Positions 37,607-47,160 of a stretch of 64,000 bases of DNA are shown one piece after another (position 1 is the stretch's first letter; the number at the start of each line of letters is the position of its first letter). Position numbers and translations under genes: made by a program. The notes beneath the pieces are model-generated. The model was not told the origin of the DNA. It searched no databases and saw only the letters and a list, made by a program, of their open reading frames with translations. Source of the DNA: Streptococcus castoreus DSM 17536 (GTDB lineage: Bacteria > Bacillota > Bacilli > Lactobacillales > Streptococcaceae); NCBI RefSeq assembly GCF_000425025.1, contig NZ_AUKZ01000008.1:16988-80987 (forward strand), written 5' to 3'.

Positions 37607-37649
37607 ACAACTCTCCTCCTTAATGCAATGAGCATGGGAGATCAGTTGT
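37607..37649. other. Structured inverted repeat between rpmB and the Asp23-like gene
   Basis: ACAAC pairs with GTTGT and TCTCC with GGAGA across a 3-nt bulge, enclosing an inner ATGC/GCAT hairpin. It lies upstream of the next promoter and is not followed by T, so its role is unclear. Confidence 0.35.
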
Positions 37650-37697
37650 TACTAGGATTAAGGTCATGTCATTATTAGATAGGTTTTGATTTATCTC

Positions 37698-37727
37698 TTT
37701 TACATTGGGCTTAGATTATGGTAAAAT
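37698..37727 (+). promoter_or_regulatory. Promoter of the Asp23-like/fakA operon
   Basis: TTTACA (37698-37703), 18 bp, TAAAAT (37722-37727) with a TG-G extension. Confidence 0.65.
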
Positions 37728-37758
37728 AAACTGATAAAAACTTTTTGAGGTAGTAAAT

Positions 37759-38124
37759 ATGACTGTAAAAATCAATACAAAAGATGGTCTGATTGAACTA
37801 TCCGACGACGTTATTGCAACTGTCGTGGGTGGTTCGGCAACGGAAATTTTTGGCGTTGTTGGAATGGCTAGTAAAAGTGCAATCAAAGACAATTTTCAAT
37901 CACTACTTCGCAAAGAAAACTATGCTAAAGGTGTCGTAGTGAAATCAACAGATAGGGGTATTTCTGTTGATGTTTACACTGTTATGAGTTATGGTGTGAA
38001 AATCAGTGAAGTCTCTAAAAATATCCAAGAACGTGTGAAGTTTAACCTTGAAAGTCAGTTAAGTCTTACAGCTGATATGGTTAATGTTTACGTGCAAAAT
38101 ATTAAGGTTGTAGGAGAAAATTAG
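37759..38124 (+). CDS. Asp23/Gls24 family (YloU-like) protein
   Basis: 121-residue protein of the alkaline-shock family: DGLIELSDDVIATVVGG opening, a GVVGMASK turn and a C-terminal VNVYVQNIKVV strand. These small alpha/beta proteins are often paired with a DAK-type kinase; here the gene shares one base with fakA (TAG/GTG). A role in envelope stress or in partnering with FakA is inferred from this pairing only. Confidence 0.88.
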   Translation: MTVKINTKDGLIELSDDVIATVVGGSATEIFGVVGMASKSAIKDNFQSLLRKENYAKGVVVKSTDRGISVDVYTVMSYGVKISEVSKNIQERVKFNLESQLSLTADMVNVYVQNIKVVGEN

Positions 38125-39788
38125 TGTCAAATATTACAACAAGCTTATTCCAAGAAATGGTCCAAGCAGCGGCGACTCGCCTTGGTAAACAAGCAGAATA
38201 TGTCAATTCCTTAAATGTTTTTCCTGTTCCAGATGGAGATACAGGAACAAATATGAGCATGACTTTGGACAACGGTGCTAAAGAAGTTGCAGACAAGCCT
38301 GCCTCAACAGTTGGTGATGTTGGTCAGATTTTGTCAAAAGGGCTTTTGATGGGGGCACGTGGAAACTCAGGCGTTATCACTTCTCAACTTTTTCGTGGTT
38401 TTGGTCAAAGCATCAAAGGTAAAAACGAACTTACTGGTAAAGATTTGGCACAGGCTTTTCAAATGGGAGTCGAAGTTGCTTACAAAGCAGTTATGAAACC
38501 TGTCGAAGGAACTATTCTAACGGTTTCTCGTGGAGCAGCTACTGCTGCTTTAAAAAAAGCTGACTTTACAGATAACGCCGTTGAGGTCATGCAGGCTGCC
38601 TTGGACGGTGCGAAAGGTGCTCTTGCTAAAACACCAGATTTACTACCAGTCCTTAAAGAAGTTGGTGTAGTTGACTCGGGTGGTCAAGGGCTTGTCTTTA
38701 TCTATGAAGGCTTCTTATCTGCTTTAAATGGCGATTACGTGGCTTCAGAAGATTTCAAAGCGACACCTGCTAATATGTCTGAAATGATTAATGCAGAGCA
38801 CCACAAGTCAGTTGTTGGTCATGTTGCGACTGAGGACATTACTTTCGGTTACTGTACAGAAATCATGGTGGCTTTAAGGCAAGGACCGACTTATGTCAAA
38901 GAATTCAATTATGAAGAATTTCAGGGTTACCTTAGCGGTTTAGGGGACTCGCTGTTAGTCGTTAACGATGATGAAATCGTTAAAGTTCATGTCCATACGG
39001 AAGATCCGGGACTTGTGATGCAAGAGGGTTTGAAGTATGGTTCGTTAATTAAGATTAAAGTAGACAATATGCGCAGCCAGCATGAAGTGCAGGTTCAAAA
39101 AACAGAGACTAAAGCTAAAAAGGCTGAAACAAAATCCTTTGGATTAATTGCTGTCGTTGCTGGTGAAGGCTTATCAGAAATCTTTAAAGCTCAAGGTGTT
39201 GATTACATTATTTCAGGTGGTCAGACCATGAATCCATCAACTGAAGATATTGTAAAAGCTATTGAAGCTGTTAACGCTAAAAATGTGATTATTTTACCAA
39301 ACAATAAAAATATTTTTATGGCTGCTCAATCAGCAGCAGAGGTCGTTAATATTCCGGCAGCAGTTGTTGAGACACGGACAGTCCCTCAAGGCTTTGCAAG
39401 TCTACTAGCCTTTGATCCCTCAAAAACATTAAAAGACAATGTAGCCGACATGACAGCTAGCCTTTCGGATGTGATTAGTGGAAGTGTGACCTCAGCTGTT
39501 CGTGATACAACCATTGATGGTTTAGAAATCCATGAAAATGATTTCTTAGGAATGGTTGATGGTAAGATTATTGTTTCAAATCCAGACATGGGAACGGTCT
39601 TGAAAGCAGCTTTTGCCAAAATGATTGATGAAGATAGTGAAATTGTTAGTATTTTTGTTGGTGAAGAGGGTGACAAAAACTTGGCAGAAGAACTTGCCGA
39701 CTATTTGGAAGAAACCTATGAAGATGTAGAAGTTGAAATTCACCAAGGAGATCAACCGGTATATCCCTACTTAATGAGCGTTGAATAA
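38124..39788 (+). CDS. fakA: Fatty acid kinase catalytic subunit FakA (DAK-domain)
   Basis: Phosphorylates FakB-bound exogenous fatty acids to acyl phosphate for membrane lipid synthesis. The 554-residue protein has an N-terminal DhaL-like nucleotide domain (about 1-200) with the metal-binding VPDGDTGTNMSMT, GARGNSGVITSQ and DSGGQGLVFI motifs, then the DegV-kinase-linked middle and C-terminal domains. Start is GTG overlapping the upstream stop, with GTAGGAG 8 nt before. The FakB partners are not in this window. Confidence 0.92.
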   Translation: MSNITTSLFQEMVQAAATRLGKQAEYVNSLNVFPVPDGDTGTNMSMTLDNGAKEVADKPASTVGDVGQILSKGLLMGARGNSGVITSQLFRGFGQSIKGKNELTGKDLAQAFQMGVEVAYKAVMKPVEGTILTVSRGAATAALKKADFTDNAVEVMQAALDGAKGALAKTPDLLPVLKEVGVVDSGGQGLVFIYEGFLSALNGDYVASEDFKATPANMSEMINAEHHKSVVGHVATEDITFGYCTEIMVALRQGPTYVKEFNYEEFQGYLSGLGDSLLVVNDDEIVKVHVHTEDPGLVMQEGLKYGSLIKIKVDNMRSQHEVQVQKTETKAKKAETKSFGLIAVVAGEGLSEIFKAQGVDYIISGGQTMNPSTEDIVKAIEAVNAKNVIILPNNKNIFMAAQSAAEVVNIPAAVVETRTVPQGFASLLAFDPSKTLKDNVADMTASLSDVISGSVTSAVRDTTIDGLEIHENDFLGMVDGKIIVSNPDMGTVLKAAFAKMIDEDSEIVSIFVGEEGDKNLAEELADYLEETYEDVEVEIHQGDQPVYPYLMSVE

Positions 39789-39805
39789 TATAATAAAGTG
39801 AAGAG

Positions 39806-39830
39806 GAGTTAGGCAAGTCTAACTCTTTTT
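39806..39830 (+). terminator. Intrinsic terminator after fakA
   Basis: A 7-bp perfect stem GAGTTAG/CTAACTC with a 6-nt loop followed by five T. Confidence 0.8.
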
Positions 39831-39932
39831 GTCTCTTTACGAAGAGAAAACAGGAAGTAAGACCCGTTTGCTAGTATAAGAGGTAAGTCACCGAAGCGAA
39901 ACGGTCAAAAAAGTCTATCAAAAATTGAAGAT

Positions 39933-39960
39933 TTGACAAAGAATAGAAAAATATTATAAT
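39933..39960 (+). promoter_or_regulatory. Promoter of the SPFH protein gene
   Basis: Consensus TTGACA (39933-39938) and TATAAT (39955-39960) with 16-bp spacing. Confidence 0.8.
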
Positions 39961-40028
39961 TGTCTTATAACAATAAGTCAAGAACTGAAAGTCTTTCAGT
40001 TCCAAACACATCACAAGGAGGAGATTTT

Positions 40029-40919
40029 ATGTTAGGAACACTTATCTTTATTGCTTTTGCGGTTATTTTAATCCTAGCTGTTGTAGCTAGTACCCTGTAT
40101 GTTGTTCGTCAACAATCTGTCGCTATTGTTGAACGTTTTGGGAAATACCAAAAAACGGCGACTAGTGGTATTCATGTCCGACTTCCGTTTGGAATTGACA
40201 AGATTGCGGCACGTGTGCAGTTGCGCCTTTTGCAGTCAGAAATCATTGTTGAAACCAAAACCAAGGACAATGTGTTTGTCACATTGAATGTCGCTACCCA
40301 ATACCGAGTAAATGAGCAAAATGTTACAGATGCTTACTACAAATTGATGAAGCCAGAATCACAAATCAAGTCTTATATTGAAGATGCCTTGCGGTCATCA
40401 GTTCCTAAGTTAACCTTGGATGAATTGTTTGAGAAAAAAGATGAAATTGCCTTGGAAGTGCAACATCAAGTGGCTGAAGAAATGTCAACTTATGGATACA
40501 TCATTGTGAAAACTTTGATTACAAAAGTTGAACCAGATGCCGAAGTGAAACAATCAATGAACGAAATTAATGCTGCACAACGTAAACGTGTTGCTGCCCA
40601 AGAATTGGCTAATGCTGATAAAATTAAAATTGTCACTGCTGCTGAAGCAGAAGCTGAAAAAGATCGTTTGCACGGTGTTGGTATTGCACAACAACGTAAA
40701 GCAATTGTTGATGGCTTAGCAGAGTCAATTCAAGAATTAAAAGAAGCTGATATTTCCTTAAATGAAGAACAAATCATGTCAATCTTGCTGACCAACCAGT
40801 ACCTAGATACTCTTAATACTTTTGCGGCAAAAGGCAACCAAACTCTTTTCTTGCCAAATACACCAAACGGAGTTAATGATATTCGTACCCAGGTTTTATC
40901 AGCTTTAAAAGTAAAATAA
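40029..40919 (+). CDS. SPFH/Band 7 (stomatin-like) membrane protein
   Basis: 296 residues: one N-terminal transmembrane segment (about 3-25), then an SPFH domain starting QQSVAIVERFGKYQKT and an Ala/Glu/Lys-rich coiled coil (about 190-260). Such proteins organise membrane microdomains and oligomeric scaffolds. ATG at 40029 follows a GGAGGAG site by 5 nt; the longer in-frame reading starts inside the -10. No NfeD or protease partner gene lies next to it. Monocistronic. Confidence 0.9.
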   Translation: MLGTLIFIAFAVILILAVVASTLYVVRQQSVAIVERFGKYQKTATSGIHVRLPFGIDKIAARVQLRLLQSEIIVETKTKDNVFVTLNVATQYRVNEQNVTDAYYKLMKPESQIKSYIEDALRSSVPKLTLDELFEKKDEIALEVQHQVAEEMSTYGYIIVKTLITKVEPDAEVKQSMNEINAAQRKRVAAQELANADKIKIVTAAEAEAEKDRLHGVGIAQQRKAIVDGLAESIQELKEADISLNEEQIMSILLTNQYLDTLNTFAAKGNQTLFLPNTPNGVNDIRTQVLSALKVK

Positions 40920-40924
40920 ACGAG

Positions 40925-40954
40925 AAAACAGACTGGTAGCACCAGTCTGTTTTT
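40925..40954 (+). terminator. Intrinsic terminator after the SPFH gene
   Basis: A 13-bp perfect stem (40925-40937 with 40941-40953), 3-nt loop, ending in T. Confidence 0.85.
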
Positions 40955-41032
40955 GTGAGTAAAAAATGACTAAGACGAAAAAAATATTAATCATTTTTGT
41001 CCAATGCTTGTTTGGCGCAGCAAAAAAGAATC

Positions 41033-41149
41033 TTATTTTTTACCGTAACGTTTATACTCATGAATAATTTTCAAAGCACGTTTCCTAGTTTTGATATTAG
41101 GACTTTTTAGTCTCCGATAAGCTGATGACAAATCAGTTTTTTCTGCCAT
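41033..41149 (-). CDS. Small basic protein of 38 residues (putative metal homeostasis family)
   Basis: MAEKTDLSSAYRRLKSP opens a 38-residue, Arg/Lys-rich, probably helical protein ending HEYKRYGKK. AGGAGG lies about 9 nt upstream on the minus strand, and a TG-C-TATACT extended -10 at 41205-41196 precedes it. I recall near-identical short streptococcal proteins named putative metal homeostasis proteins; the function is not demonstrable from sequence. Well-formed start signals argue that it is real. Confidence 0.7.
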   Translation of the reverse strand: MAEKTDLSSAYRRLKSPNIKTRKRALKIIHEYKRYGKK

Positions 41150-41250
41150 ATTATCTATCCTCCTGTAATATAAATAATTAACAACAACGACAATAAGTAT
41201 AGCACAAAATGGTTAACCAGTAAAGTTTTTGATAAAATGTTTCGGAGAGT

Positions 41251-41281
41251 AAAAAACCAAGCTGATCTAAAAGCAGCTTGG
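41251..41281 (-). terminator. Intrinsic terminator after glnQ
   Basis: On the minus strand an 8-bp perfect stem (41281-41274 with 41264-41257), 9-nt loop, then six U (41256-41251). Confidence 0.85.
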
Positions 41282-41291
41282 GGGTAAGGAG

Positions 41292-42032
41292 TTATTTCAA
41301 GAAACGTTGTAAGAATTCTCTGGTACGATCTTGCCTTGGACTTTCAAAAATTTGTTGAGGGGAACCTTCTTCAGCAATCAATCCCTTATCCATAAAGATG
41401 ACACGATCAGACACATCACGAGCGAATTCCATTTCATGAGTTACAATAATCATGGTCAAACCTGATTTAGCCAGGTCTTGCATGGTTTTGAGAACTTCAC
41501 CGACCATTTCTGGGTCTAGGGCTGATGTTGGTTCGTCAAAGAGCATTGCTTCTGGATTGACAGATAAGGCTCTTGCAATCGCAACACGCTGTTTTTGCCC
41601 ACCGGATAATTGCTTGGGTTTGGCTTTCCAGTATTGTTCGGTCATCCCAACGGCATTAAGATTTTCTTTGGCAATCTTTTCTGCTTCTGTCCGTTCTCTT
41701 TTAAGAACAGTGGTTTGAGCAACAATGGCATTTTCCAAGACATTAAGGTTTTCAAATAGATTAAATGATTGAAAAACCATTCCCAATTTTTCACGATAGT
41801 GGGATAGATTATAATTATCAGCTAGAACATCTTCCCCATGGAAGAAAATATGTCCATCACTTGGCTCCTCCAACAAGTTAATTGAACGCAGCAAAGTGGA
41901 TTTCCCAGAGCCTGAAGAACCAATGATGGAAATAACTTCTCCTTTATTGACTGAAAGGGAAATATCTTTGAGCACTTCATTGTTCCCGTAAGATTTTTTA
42001 AGATTTTTAATTTCAATAATGGGTTTAGACAT
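41292..42032 (-). CDS. glnQ: Amino acid (glutamine-type) ABC transporter ATP-binding protein
   Basis: 246-residue ATPase of the polar amino acid family: Walker [10 protein letters not shown] (about 37), Q-loop [10 protein letters not shown], signature LSGGQKQRV, Walker [14 protein letters not shown] and H-loop VTHEMEF. Start at 42032 has GGAGG about 6 nt upstream; the longer frame lacks one. It overlaps the end of the upstream permease gene by 8 bp, forming one operon. Confidence 0.92.
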   Translation of the reverse strand: MSKPIIEIKNLKKSYGNNEVLKDISLSVNKGEVISIIGSSGSGKSTLLRSINLLEEPSDGHIFFHGEDVLADNYNLSHYREKLGMVFQSFNLFENLNVLENAIVAQTTVLKRERTEAEKIAKENLNAVGMTEQYWKAKPKQLSGGQKQRVAIARALSVNPEAMLFDEPTSALDPEMVGEVLKTMQDLAKSGLTMIIVTHEMEFARDVSDRVIFMDKGLIAEEGSPQQIFESPRQDRTREFLQRFLK

Positions 42033-43593
42033 TTGGAACCTCCGCAACTTGCATTTGATTTGCTCCAGTGGTGTAGGTATCGGCATCAAAACGACGCTCA
42101 ATATAGCGAAGGATCCGAGTCACTGTGAAAGTAAGAACAAAATAGATAACCGCAATAATCGTAAAGGTTTGGAAGTATTGGTAGGTTTGAGTGGCTATCG
42201 TATTGCCTGAGAAGTAAAGTTCAACCACTGAGATAACATTCAATACTGAGGTGTCTTTGATGTTGATGACAAACTCGTTACCAGTTGCTGGTAAGATATT
42301 GCGAATAACTTGTGGTAAGACGATTTTACGCATGGTTTGTCCGTGAGTAAATCCAAGAGCTGTAGCCGCTTCAAATTGACCTTTGTCAACAGCAAAGATT
42401 CCACCGCGGACGATTTCACTCATGTAGGCACCTGTATTGATTGAAACAATGAAAATTGCAGCTAGCGTACGGTCAATTGAAATGCCAAAAGCTTGTGCGG
42501 TTCCATAGTAAATAACCATGGATTGAACAATCATTGGCGTGCCACGGAAAACTTCAATGTAGATATTCAATAACCAACCAAATAATTTTTGCCCAAAGGC
42601 AGCAACTGAATGTTTAGCTTTAGGGGCGGTACGGAAAATGCCAATCAGTAAACCGATAAAGAGACCTGTAATTGTTCCTACCATTGAGATAAGCAAGGTC
42701 ATACCTGTTCCGCGTAAAAACTGCTTCCAATTTCCTTTGAAAATTGTCCACATTTGGCTGAGAAAAGATGGTTTTACCTCATCAGCTGTCTCTTCGATAG
42801 GCTGTTTTTTTATCATATCATCCATCAAAGCAAGGCGCTCTTTTTGAGAAAAACCTTCAAGGACTTGGTTAACGGTAGCGATACGGCTATCATTTTTCTT
42901 CATACCGACTGCGATAGCAGCATCTGATTCAGAAACAGTAAACCCTTTTTTAAGAACAACCATCTTGAATTTGCGATCTGCTGTTTCAGCTGTCATCGCT
43001 TCTGGGCGTTCAGAAATGTAGGCATCAATAACACCAGAGGATAGGGCTTGGCGCATTTGAGAGAAGTCTCCCATTGGGGTTTGGAGCTTAGCACCTGCAA
43101 GCTGTGTTAGGAGATTGATGTGCCAAACACCTTGTTGAGCTGTTACTTTAGCACCTGTAAAGTCATTAATACTGGTAGCCTTAGCATATTTGCCATTCGC
43201 AGCAACGACTAAAACAGGTTCGCTAGTATAGTAACTATTTGAAAAAGTGATTTCTTTTTGCCGCTCTTTGGTTGGGCTCATTCCGGCAGCAATCATATCA
43301 ATTTTTCCGGAAGTTAAAGCAGGAATCAACCCAGTCCAAGAGGTTTTTACCACTAGTAGTTCTTTGTTCATTGCCTTAGCGATTTTTTTAGCAACTTGGA
43401 CATCGTAGCCATTGGCAAATTGGCTTGTTCCTTCGATGGGAACAGCACCGTTAGAAGCATCATCTTGCGTCCAGTTAAACGGAGCATAGGCAGCCTCCAT
43501 TCCGACTCGTAAGTATTGATCGGCTTGGACCTTAATCACTCCTGCAAAGAGGATGAATAGGGCGACCAAACTGTTGAGGATCAGTTTTTTCAT
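42025..43593 (-). CDS. glnP: Amino acid ABC transporter: fused substrate-binding protein and permease
   Basis: 522 residues in which a signal sequence and class F amino-acid-binding domain (about 25-260, [11 protein letters not shown] start, [15 protein letters not shown]) are joined to a HisM/GlnP-type permease (about 290-510) with the coupling motif [21 protein letters not shown]. Such fused binding-permease proteins are typical of lactic acid bacteria and take glutamine/glutamate; the exact substrate is inferred. Start at 43593 (MKKLIL) with AGGAG upstream. Confidence 0.92.
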   Translation of the reverse strand: MKKLILNSLVALFILFAGVIKVQADQYLRVGMEAAYAPFNWTQDDASNGAVPIEGTSQFANGYDVQVAKKIAKAMNKELLVVKTSWTGLIPALTSGKIDMIAAGMSPTKERQKEITFSNSYYTSEPVLVVAANGKYAKATSINDFTGAKVTAQQGVWHINLLTQLAGAKLQTPMGDFSQMRQALSSGVIDAYISERPEAMTAETADRKFKMVVLKKGFTVSESDAAIAVGMKKNDSRIATVNQVLEGFSQKERLALMDDMIKKQPIEETADEVKPSFLSQMWTIFKGNWKQFLRGTGMTLLISMVGTITGLFIGLLIGIFRTAPKAKHSVAAFGQKLFGWLLNIYIEVFRGTPMIVQSMVIYYGTAQAFGISIDRTLAAIFIVSINTGAYMSEIVRGGIFAVDKGQFEAATALGFTHGQTMRKIVLPQVIRNILPATGNEFVINIKDTSVLNVISVVELYFSGNTIATQTYQYFQTFTIIAVIYFVLTFTVTRILRYIERRFDADTYTTGANQMQVAEVPNV

Positions 43594-43758
43594 ATAGGTC
43601 TCCTGTTTCAAAATAGTATTCGAATTTATTCTACAGTAATTTTCTCCCTATTTCAATATATTCGCTGAAAAATAGAGGTAATTGTGAAAAAATATTCAAA
43701 ATAATGAGTAAAAATAAAATTTAATCCCTCAACTTAGGATGTATCATCTTTACAATTT

Positions 43759-43767
43759 GTGGTAAAA
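43759..43767 (+). promoter_or_regulatory. Extended -10 upstream of the 48-codon ORF and uppP
   Basis: TG-G-TAAAAT, about 25 bp before the small ORF and about 385 bp before uppP. Confidence 0.4.
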
Positions 43768-43792
43768 TGATGGCAGAAAAAGAATAAGTGCG

Positions 43793-43939
43793 ATGAAAAA
43801 TGGTAATGATCGTGCTATTAGTGGGCTGGTGGTCTGGAATCGAATTTCGATTGAGGCACTCCTTTTAGGCGATAAAGAAGGAATGTATTTTAACGTTCAT
43901 CAGCTTGCCCTATCAGAAGTTTATCAAGTCCTTAATTAG
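43793..43939 (+). CDS. Unrecognised 48-residue ORF
   Basis: Starts MKNGNDRAISGLVVWNRIS and ends SEVYQVLN. The composition looks protein-like (amphipathic, balanced), and a candidate promoter lies just upstream, but the ribosome site is weak (AAGAATAAG). It could be a small protein or the surviving start of a truncated gene. I do not recognise a family. Confidence 0.35.
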   Translation: MKNGNDRAISGLVVWNRISIEALLLGDKEGMYFNVHQLALSEVYQVLN

Positions 43940-44150
43940 AGAGATTTCTGGTAATGTATGGGATCGCTCTCTTGGTTGATTTTAGTCTATCATCTACAGT
44001 GCCTGTTTCCCGTTTTTCGGTTTCTCATGGAAGAAGTAACGGTTTTTTTGGTGGAGACAGTGGTACGTTCTAAGATAAAGCAAAGCGTCTGTTCGTTAAG
44101 GTTAGTGTCATTTCAACTGATAGGTGGAATGACCATAATAAGGAGAAAAT

Positions 44151-44990
44151 ATGTTAATTATTGAATTACTTAAAGCGACTTTCTTTGGCATTATTGAGGG
44201 AATTACTGAGTGGTTGCCGGTGTCAAGCACTGGTCATCTTATTTTGATGCAGGAATTTATCAAATTGAATCAGGATAAAACCTTTACTGAAATGTTTAAT
44301 ATTGTCATTCAGTTAGGGGCGATTATGGCAGTCATCCTAATCTATTTTGAGCGACTCAATCCTTTTCAACCGGGTAAGACAGCACGAGATGTTCAGTTAA
44401 CCTGGCAGTTATGGTTAAAGGTGGTTATTGCTTGTATTCCTTCAATTCTGATAGCTGTTCCGTTAGATAGTTGGTTTGAAGCACATTTTTATTTTATGGT
44501 GCCTATTGCTATTGCTCTTATTGTCTATGGAGTTGCCTTTATTTGGGTTGAGAAGTGTCATGCGCATTTGGAACCGCAAGTTAATGAACTATCTCGAATG
44601 AGTTATAAAACCGCCTTTTTGATTGGTTGTTTTCAAGTTTTAAGTATTGTACCAGGAACGAGCCGGTCTGGGGCGACGATTCTAGGAGCTATTATTTTAG
44701 GGACAAGTCGAACTGTCGCAGCAGATTTCACTTTCTTTTTAGCTATTCCAACGATGTTTGGCTATAGTGGGTTAAAAGTGGTGAAATTTTTCCTGGATGG
44801 GCACCATCTTGTTCTCACACAGGTGCTTATTCTGTTAGTTGCGAGTTTAACAGCTTTTGTGGTTAGTTTGTTAGCGATTAAATTTCTAACAGACTATGTC
44901 AAAAAACATGATTTCACTATTTTTGGGAAATACCGCATTATTTTAGGGAGTCTGTTACTTATTTATAGCCTTTTTAAGTGGACTTTTTAA
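44151..44990 (+). CDS. uppP: Undecaprenyl-diphosphate phosphatase
   Basis: Recycles the undecaprenyl lipid carrier for peptidoglycan and wall polysaccharide; confers bacitracin tolerance when abundant. 279-residue membrane protein with both BacA signatures: [15 protein letters not shown] (about 18) and [10 protein letters not shown] (about 170). Clear AAGGAG ribosome site. Followed by mecA with its own promoter. Confidence 0.96.
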   Translation: MLIIELLKATFFGIIEGITEWLPVSSTGHLILMQEFIKLNQDKTFTEMFNIVIQLGAIMAVILIYFERLNPFQPGKTARDVQLTWQLWLKVVIACIPSILIAVPLDSWFEAHFYFMVPIAIALIVYGVAFIWVEKCHAHLEPQVNELSRMSYKTAFLIGCFQVLSIVPGTSRSGATILGAIILGTSRTVAADFTFFLAIPTMFGYSGLKVVKFFLDGHHLVLTQVLILLVASLTAFVVSLLAIKFLTDYVKKHDFTIFGKYRIILGSLLLIYSLFKWTF

Positions 44991-45073
44991 GGCGAGAAGA
45001 ATGTCAATCATATGGTGACAGGCTGTGGTCTGTTGCTTTTTGGTGTTCTTTTGAGGACTGTCCTAGTCATAAA

Positions 45074-45102
45074 TTGCGAAATCATAGTATTTCTAGTATA
45101 AT
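45074..45102 (+). promoter_or_regulatory. mecA promoter
   Basis: TTGCGA (45074-45079), 17 bp, TATAAT (45097-45102). Confidence 0.75.
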
Positions 45103-45131
45103 AAAATAACTATGCGTGCGAGGTATTGACA

Positions 45132-45890
45132 ATGGAAATGAAACAAATTAGTGAAACAACACTAAAAATAACAATTAGTATGGATGATTTGGAAGAAAGA
45201 GGAATGGAGTTGAAAGATTTCTTGATTCCTCAAGAAAAAACAGAAGAGTTCTTCTATTCGGTGATGGATGAGCTTGAACTTCCAGATAACTTTAAAGACA
45301 GTGGCATGCTTAGCTTTCGAGTGACCCCAAGAAAAGATCGGTTGGATGTTTTTGTGACCAAATCTGAATTGAATAAAGATTTGAATTTTGAGGATTTAGC
45401 AAGGCTTGGTGATATTTCACAAATGACTCCTGAAGATTTTCTCAAGAGTTTAGAACAATCTATGCGTGAAAAAGGGGATGTTAATGCCCATGAAAAACTG
45501 GAAAAAATTGAGGAAATAATGGAAGATGTGGTCGAAGCCAATTTGGCAGATCAGGCAGAAATAGGTGATGATACAGAAGATGCGGCAGAGCCTTTGGACT
45601 ATGTGCACTATGTCTTAGATTTTTTAACACTTCCAGATGTCATAACGTTTGCCAAAACAATTGATTTTCCTGTCGAAGCCTCTGAACTGTATAAGGGTGA
45701 TAATCGTTATCACATGACTATTTTATTGGACGTTCAGAATCACCCGTCTTATTTTGCGAATGTTATGTATGCTAGACTTATTGAGCATGCTAGCCCCGGT
45801 AGCAAAACAAGAGCCTATTTGCAAGAACATGGGCTTCAATTAATTTTTGATGGTGCTGTTGAGCAGTTGCAAAAGGTTGAGTTGGGATAA
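45132..45890 (+). CDS. mecA: Adaptor protein MecA
   Basis: Adaptor that delivers substrates, including competence regulators, to the ClpC protease. 252 residues: an N-terminal substrate domain ([16 protein letters not shown]), an acidic linker (about 110-155), and a C-terminal ClpC-binding domain ([16 protein letters not shown]...[17 protein letters not shown]). ATG at 45132 has GAGG 8 nt upstream; a TTG two codons earlier is unlikely. The next gene begins 3 bp after the stop. Confidence 0.94.
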   Translation: MEMKQISETTLKITISMDDLEERGMELKDFLIPQEKTEEFFYSVMDELELPDNFKDSGMLSFRVTPRKDRLDVFVTKSELNKDLNFEDLARLGDISQMTPEDFLKSLEQSMREKGDVNAHEKLEKIEEIMEDVVEANLADQAEIGDDTEDAAEPLDYVHYVLDFLTLPDVITFAKTIDFPVEASELYKGDNRYHMTILLDVQNHPSYFANVMYARLIEHASPGSKTRAYLQEHGLQLIFDGAVEQLQKVELG

Positions 45891-45893
45891 GGT

Positions 45894-47054
45894 ATGCTAT
45901 TTTCATTTACAATAGATTATGTCCTCGTACTGATTGGGGCCTTGTTGATTTCATTATTTTTAACACCGCTTGTCCGGTTTTTAGCCTTTCGTGTGGGAGC
46001 GGTTGATAACCCCAACGCTAGGAGGGTTAATAAGGTTCCTATGCCAACCAGCGGTGGGTTAGCCATCTTCATTTCCTTTTTGGTTGCTAGTTTATTATTG
46101 GTACCGATAGCTTCTAAAGGTCTTCTCTTGGGTGGTCAGACTTATTTTTCTTATATTTTACCGGTTGTTATCGGAGCCTTGATCATTACGATTACGGGTT
46201 TTTTGGATGATGTCTATGAGCTAAGCCCAAAATTAAAAATGTTAGGCATTATGATCGGTGCGGTAATTATTTGGGGCTTTACCGATTTTAAATTTGACAG
46301 TTTTAAGATTCCTTTTGGCGGACCACTGTTAGTTTTTGATCCTTTCTTGACCTTCTTTTTGACGGTTCTATGGATTATTTCGATTACGAATGCCATTAAT
46401 CTGATAGATGGATTGGATGGTTTGGTTAGTGGTGTCTCTATTATTAGTCTAGTGACAATGGCTATTGTGTCCTACTTCTTTTTGCCACAGATGGATTTCT
46501 TTTTAACGTTGACCATATTAGTTTTAATTGCTTCGATTGCGGGTTTCTTTCCCTACAATTACCATCCGGCGATCATTTTTTTGGGAGACACAGGAGCTCT
46601 TTTCATCGGCTTTATGATTGGGGTGCTGTCTTTGCAAGGTTTGAAAAATTCAACTGCGGTGGCTGTGGTTACTCCAGTAATTATTCTCGGGGTACCAATC
46701 ATGGATACCATTGTGGCTATTATTCGGCGCAGTTTGTCAGGGAAAAAATTCTACGAACCAGATAAGATGCATCTACATCACCGTCTTCTTTCGATGGGCT
46801 TTACGCATCGTGGCGCTGTTTTAGTGGTTTACGGAATTGCTATGCTCTTTTCTCTTATTTCCCTACTTTTAAATGTTTCTAGCCGTATCGGTGGTGTATT
46901 ATTGATGTTGGGACTTTTATTTGGCTTAGAAGTCTTTATTGAAGGGTTGGAAATTTGGGGTGAAAAGCGGACGCCTTTATTCAATCTCCTAAAATTTATT
47001 GGAAATAGCGAATATCGTCAGACAATCCTCCTCAAATGGAAAGAAAAAAAATGA
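45894..47054 (+). CDS. rgpG: UDP-GlcNAc:undecaprenyl-phosphate GlcNAc-1-phosphate transferase
   Basis: Starts lipid-linked wall polysaccharide synthesis (rhamnan/group carbohydrate); the S. pyogenes counterpart is called GacO. 386-residue polytopic protein with the polyprenyl-phosphate sugar transferase motifs: VDNPNARRVNKVPMPTSGGLAI, the aspartate pair GFLDDVYEL, NAINLIDGLDGLVSG and GDTGALFIGF, and the late HLHHRLLSMG loop. Co-transcribed with mecA. Confidence 0.93.
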   Translation: MLFSFTIDYVLVLIGALLISLFLTPLVRFLAFRVGAVDNPNARRVNKVPMPTSGGLAIFISFLVASLLLVPIASKGLLLGGQTYFSYILPVVIGALIITITGFLDDVYELSPKLKMLGIMIGAVIIWGFTDFKFDSFKIPFGGPLLVFDPFLTFFLTVLWIISITNAINLIDGLDGLVSGVSIISLVTMAIVSYFFLPQMDFFLTLTILVLIASIAGFFPYNYHPAIIFLGDTGALFIGFMIGVLSLQGLKNSTAVAVVTPVIILGVPIMDTIVAIIRRSLSGKKFYEPDKMHLHHRLLSMGFTHRGAVLVVYGIAMLFSLISLLLNVSSRIGGVLLMLGLLFGLEVFIEGLEIWGEKRTPLFNLLKFIGNSEYRQTILLKWKEKK

Positions 47055-47066
47055 TTTGAGACGCTT

Positions 47067-47090
47067 AAAAAGCCTAATAGGGCTTTTTTT
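47067..47090 (+). terminator. Intrinsic terminator after rgpG
   Basis: AAAAAGCC pairs with GGCTTTTT around a 6-nt loop, ending in T. Its T-run is immediately followed by the suf -10. Confidence 0.8.
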
Positions 47091-47098
47091 GCTATAAT
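47090..47098 (+). promoter_or_regulatory. Extended -10 promoter of the suf operon
   Basis: TG-C-TATAAT directly at the end of the rgpG terminator, 62 bp before sufC. Confidence 0.6.
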
Positions 47099-47160
47099 TA
47101 AAGCGATGACTCTCATTACTTGAGGTGCCAACAAATGACATGGAAAATAAGAGGTATACA

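Larger units (their letters stand above)
43594..44150. other. Divergent region between glnP and uppP
   Basis: About 560 bp. The first 100 bp are AT-rich and should hold the glnP promoter (minus). A plus-strand extended -10 and a 48-codon ORF follow. The last 200 bp before uppP show no coding potential I trust. Confidence 0.5.

Noticed and set aside
42025..43593. Binding protein-permease fusion as an assembly artefact
   Set aside because: Such fusions are usual for streptococcal and lactococcal glutamine-type transporters; the frame is continuous and ordinary.
43958..44164. 68-codon plus-strand frame before uppP
   Set aside because: No ribosome site, unusual composition, and it overlaps the uppP start in another frame.
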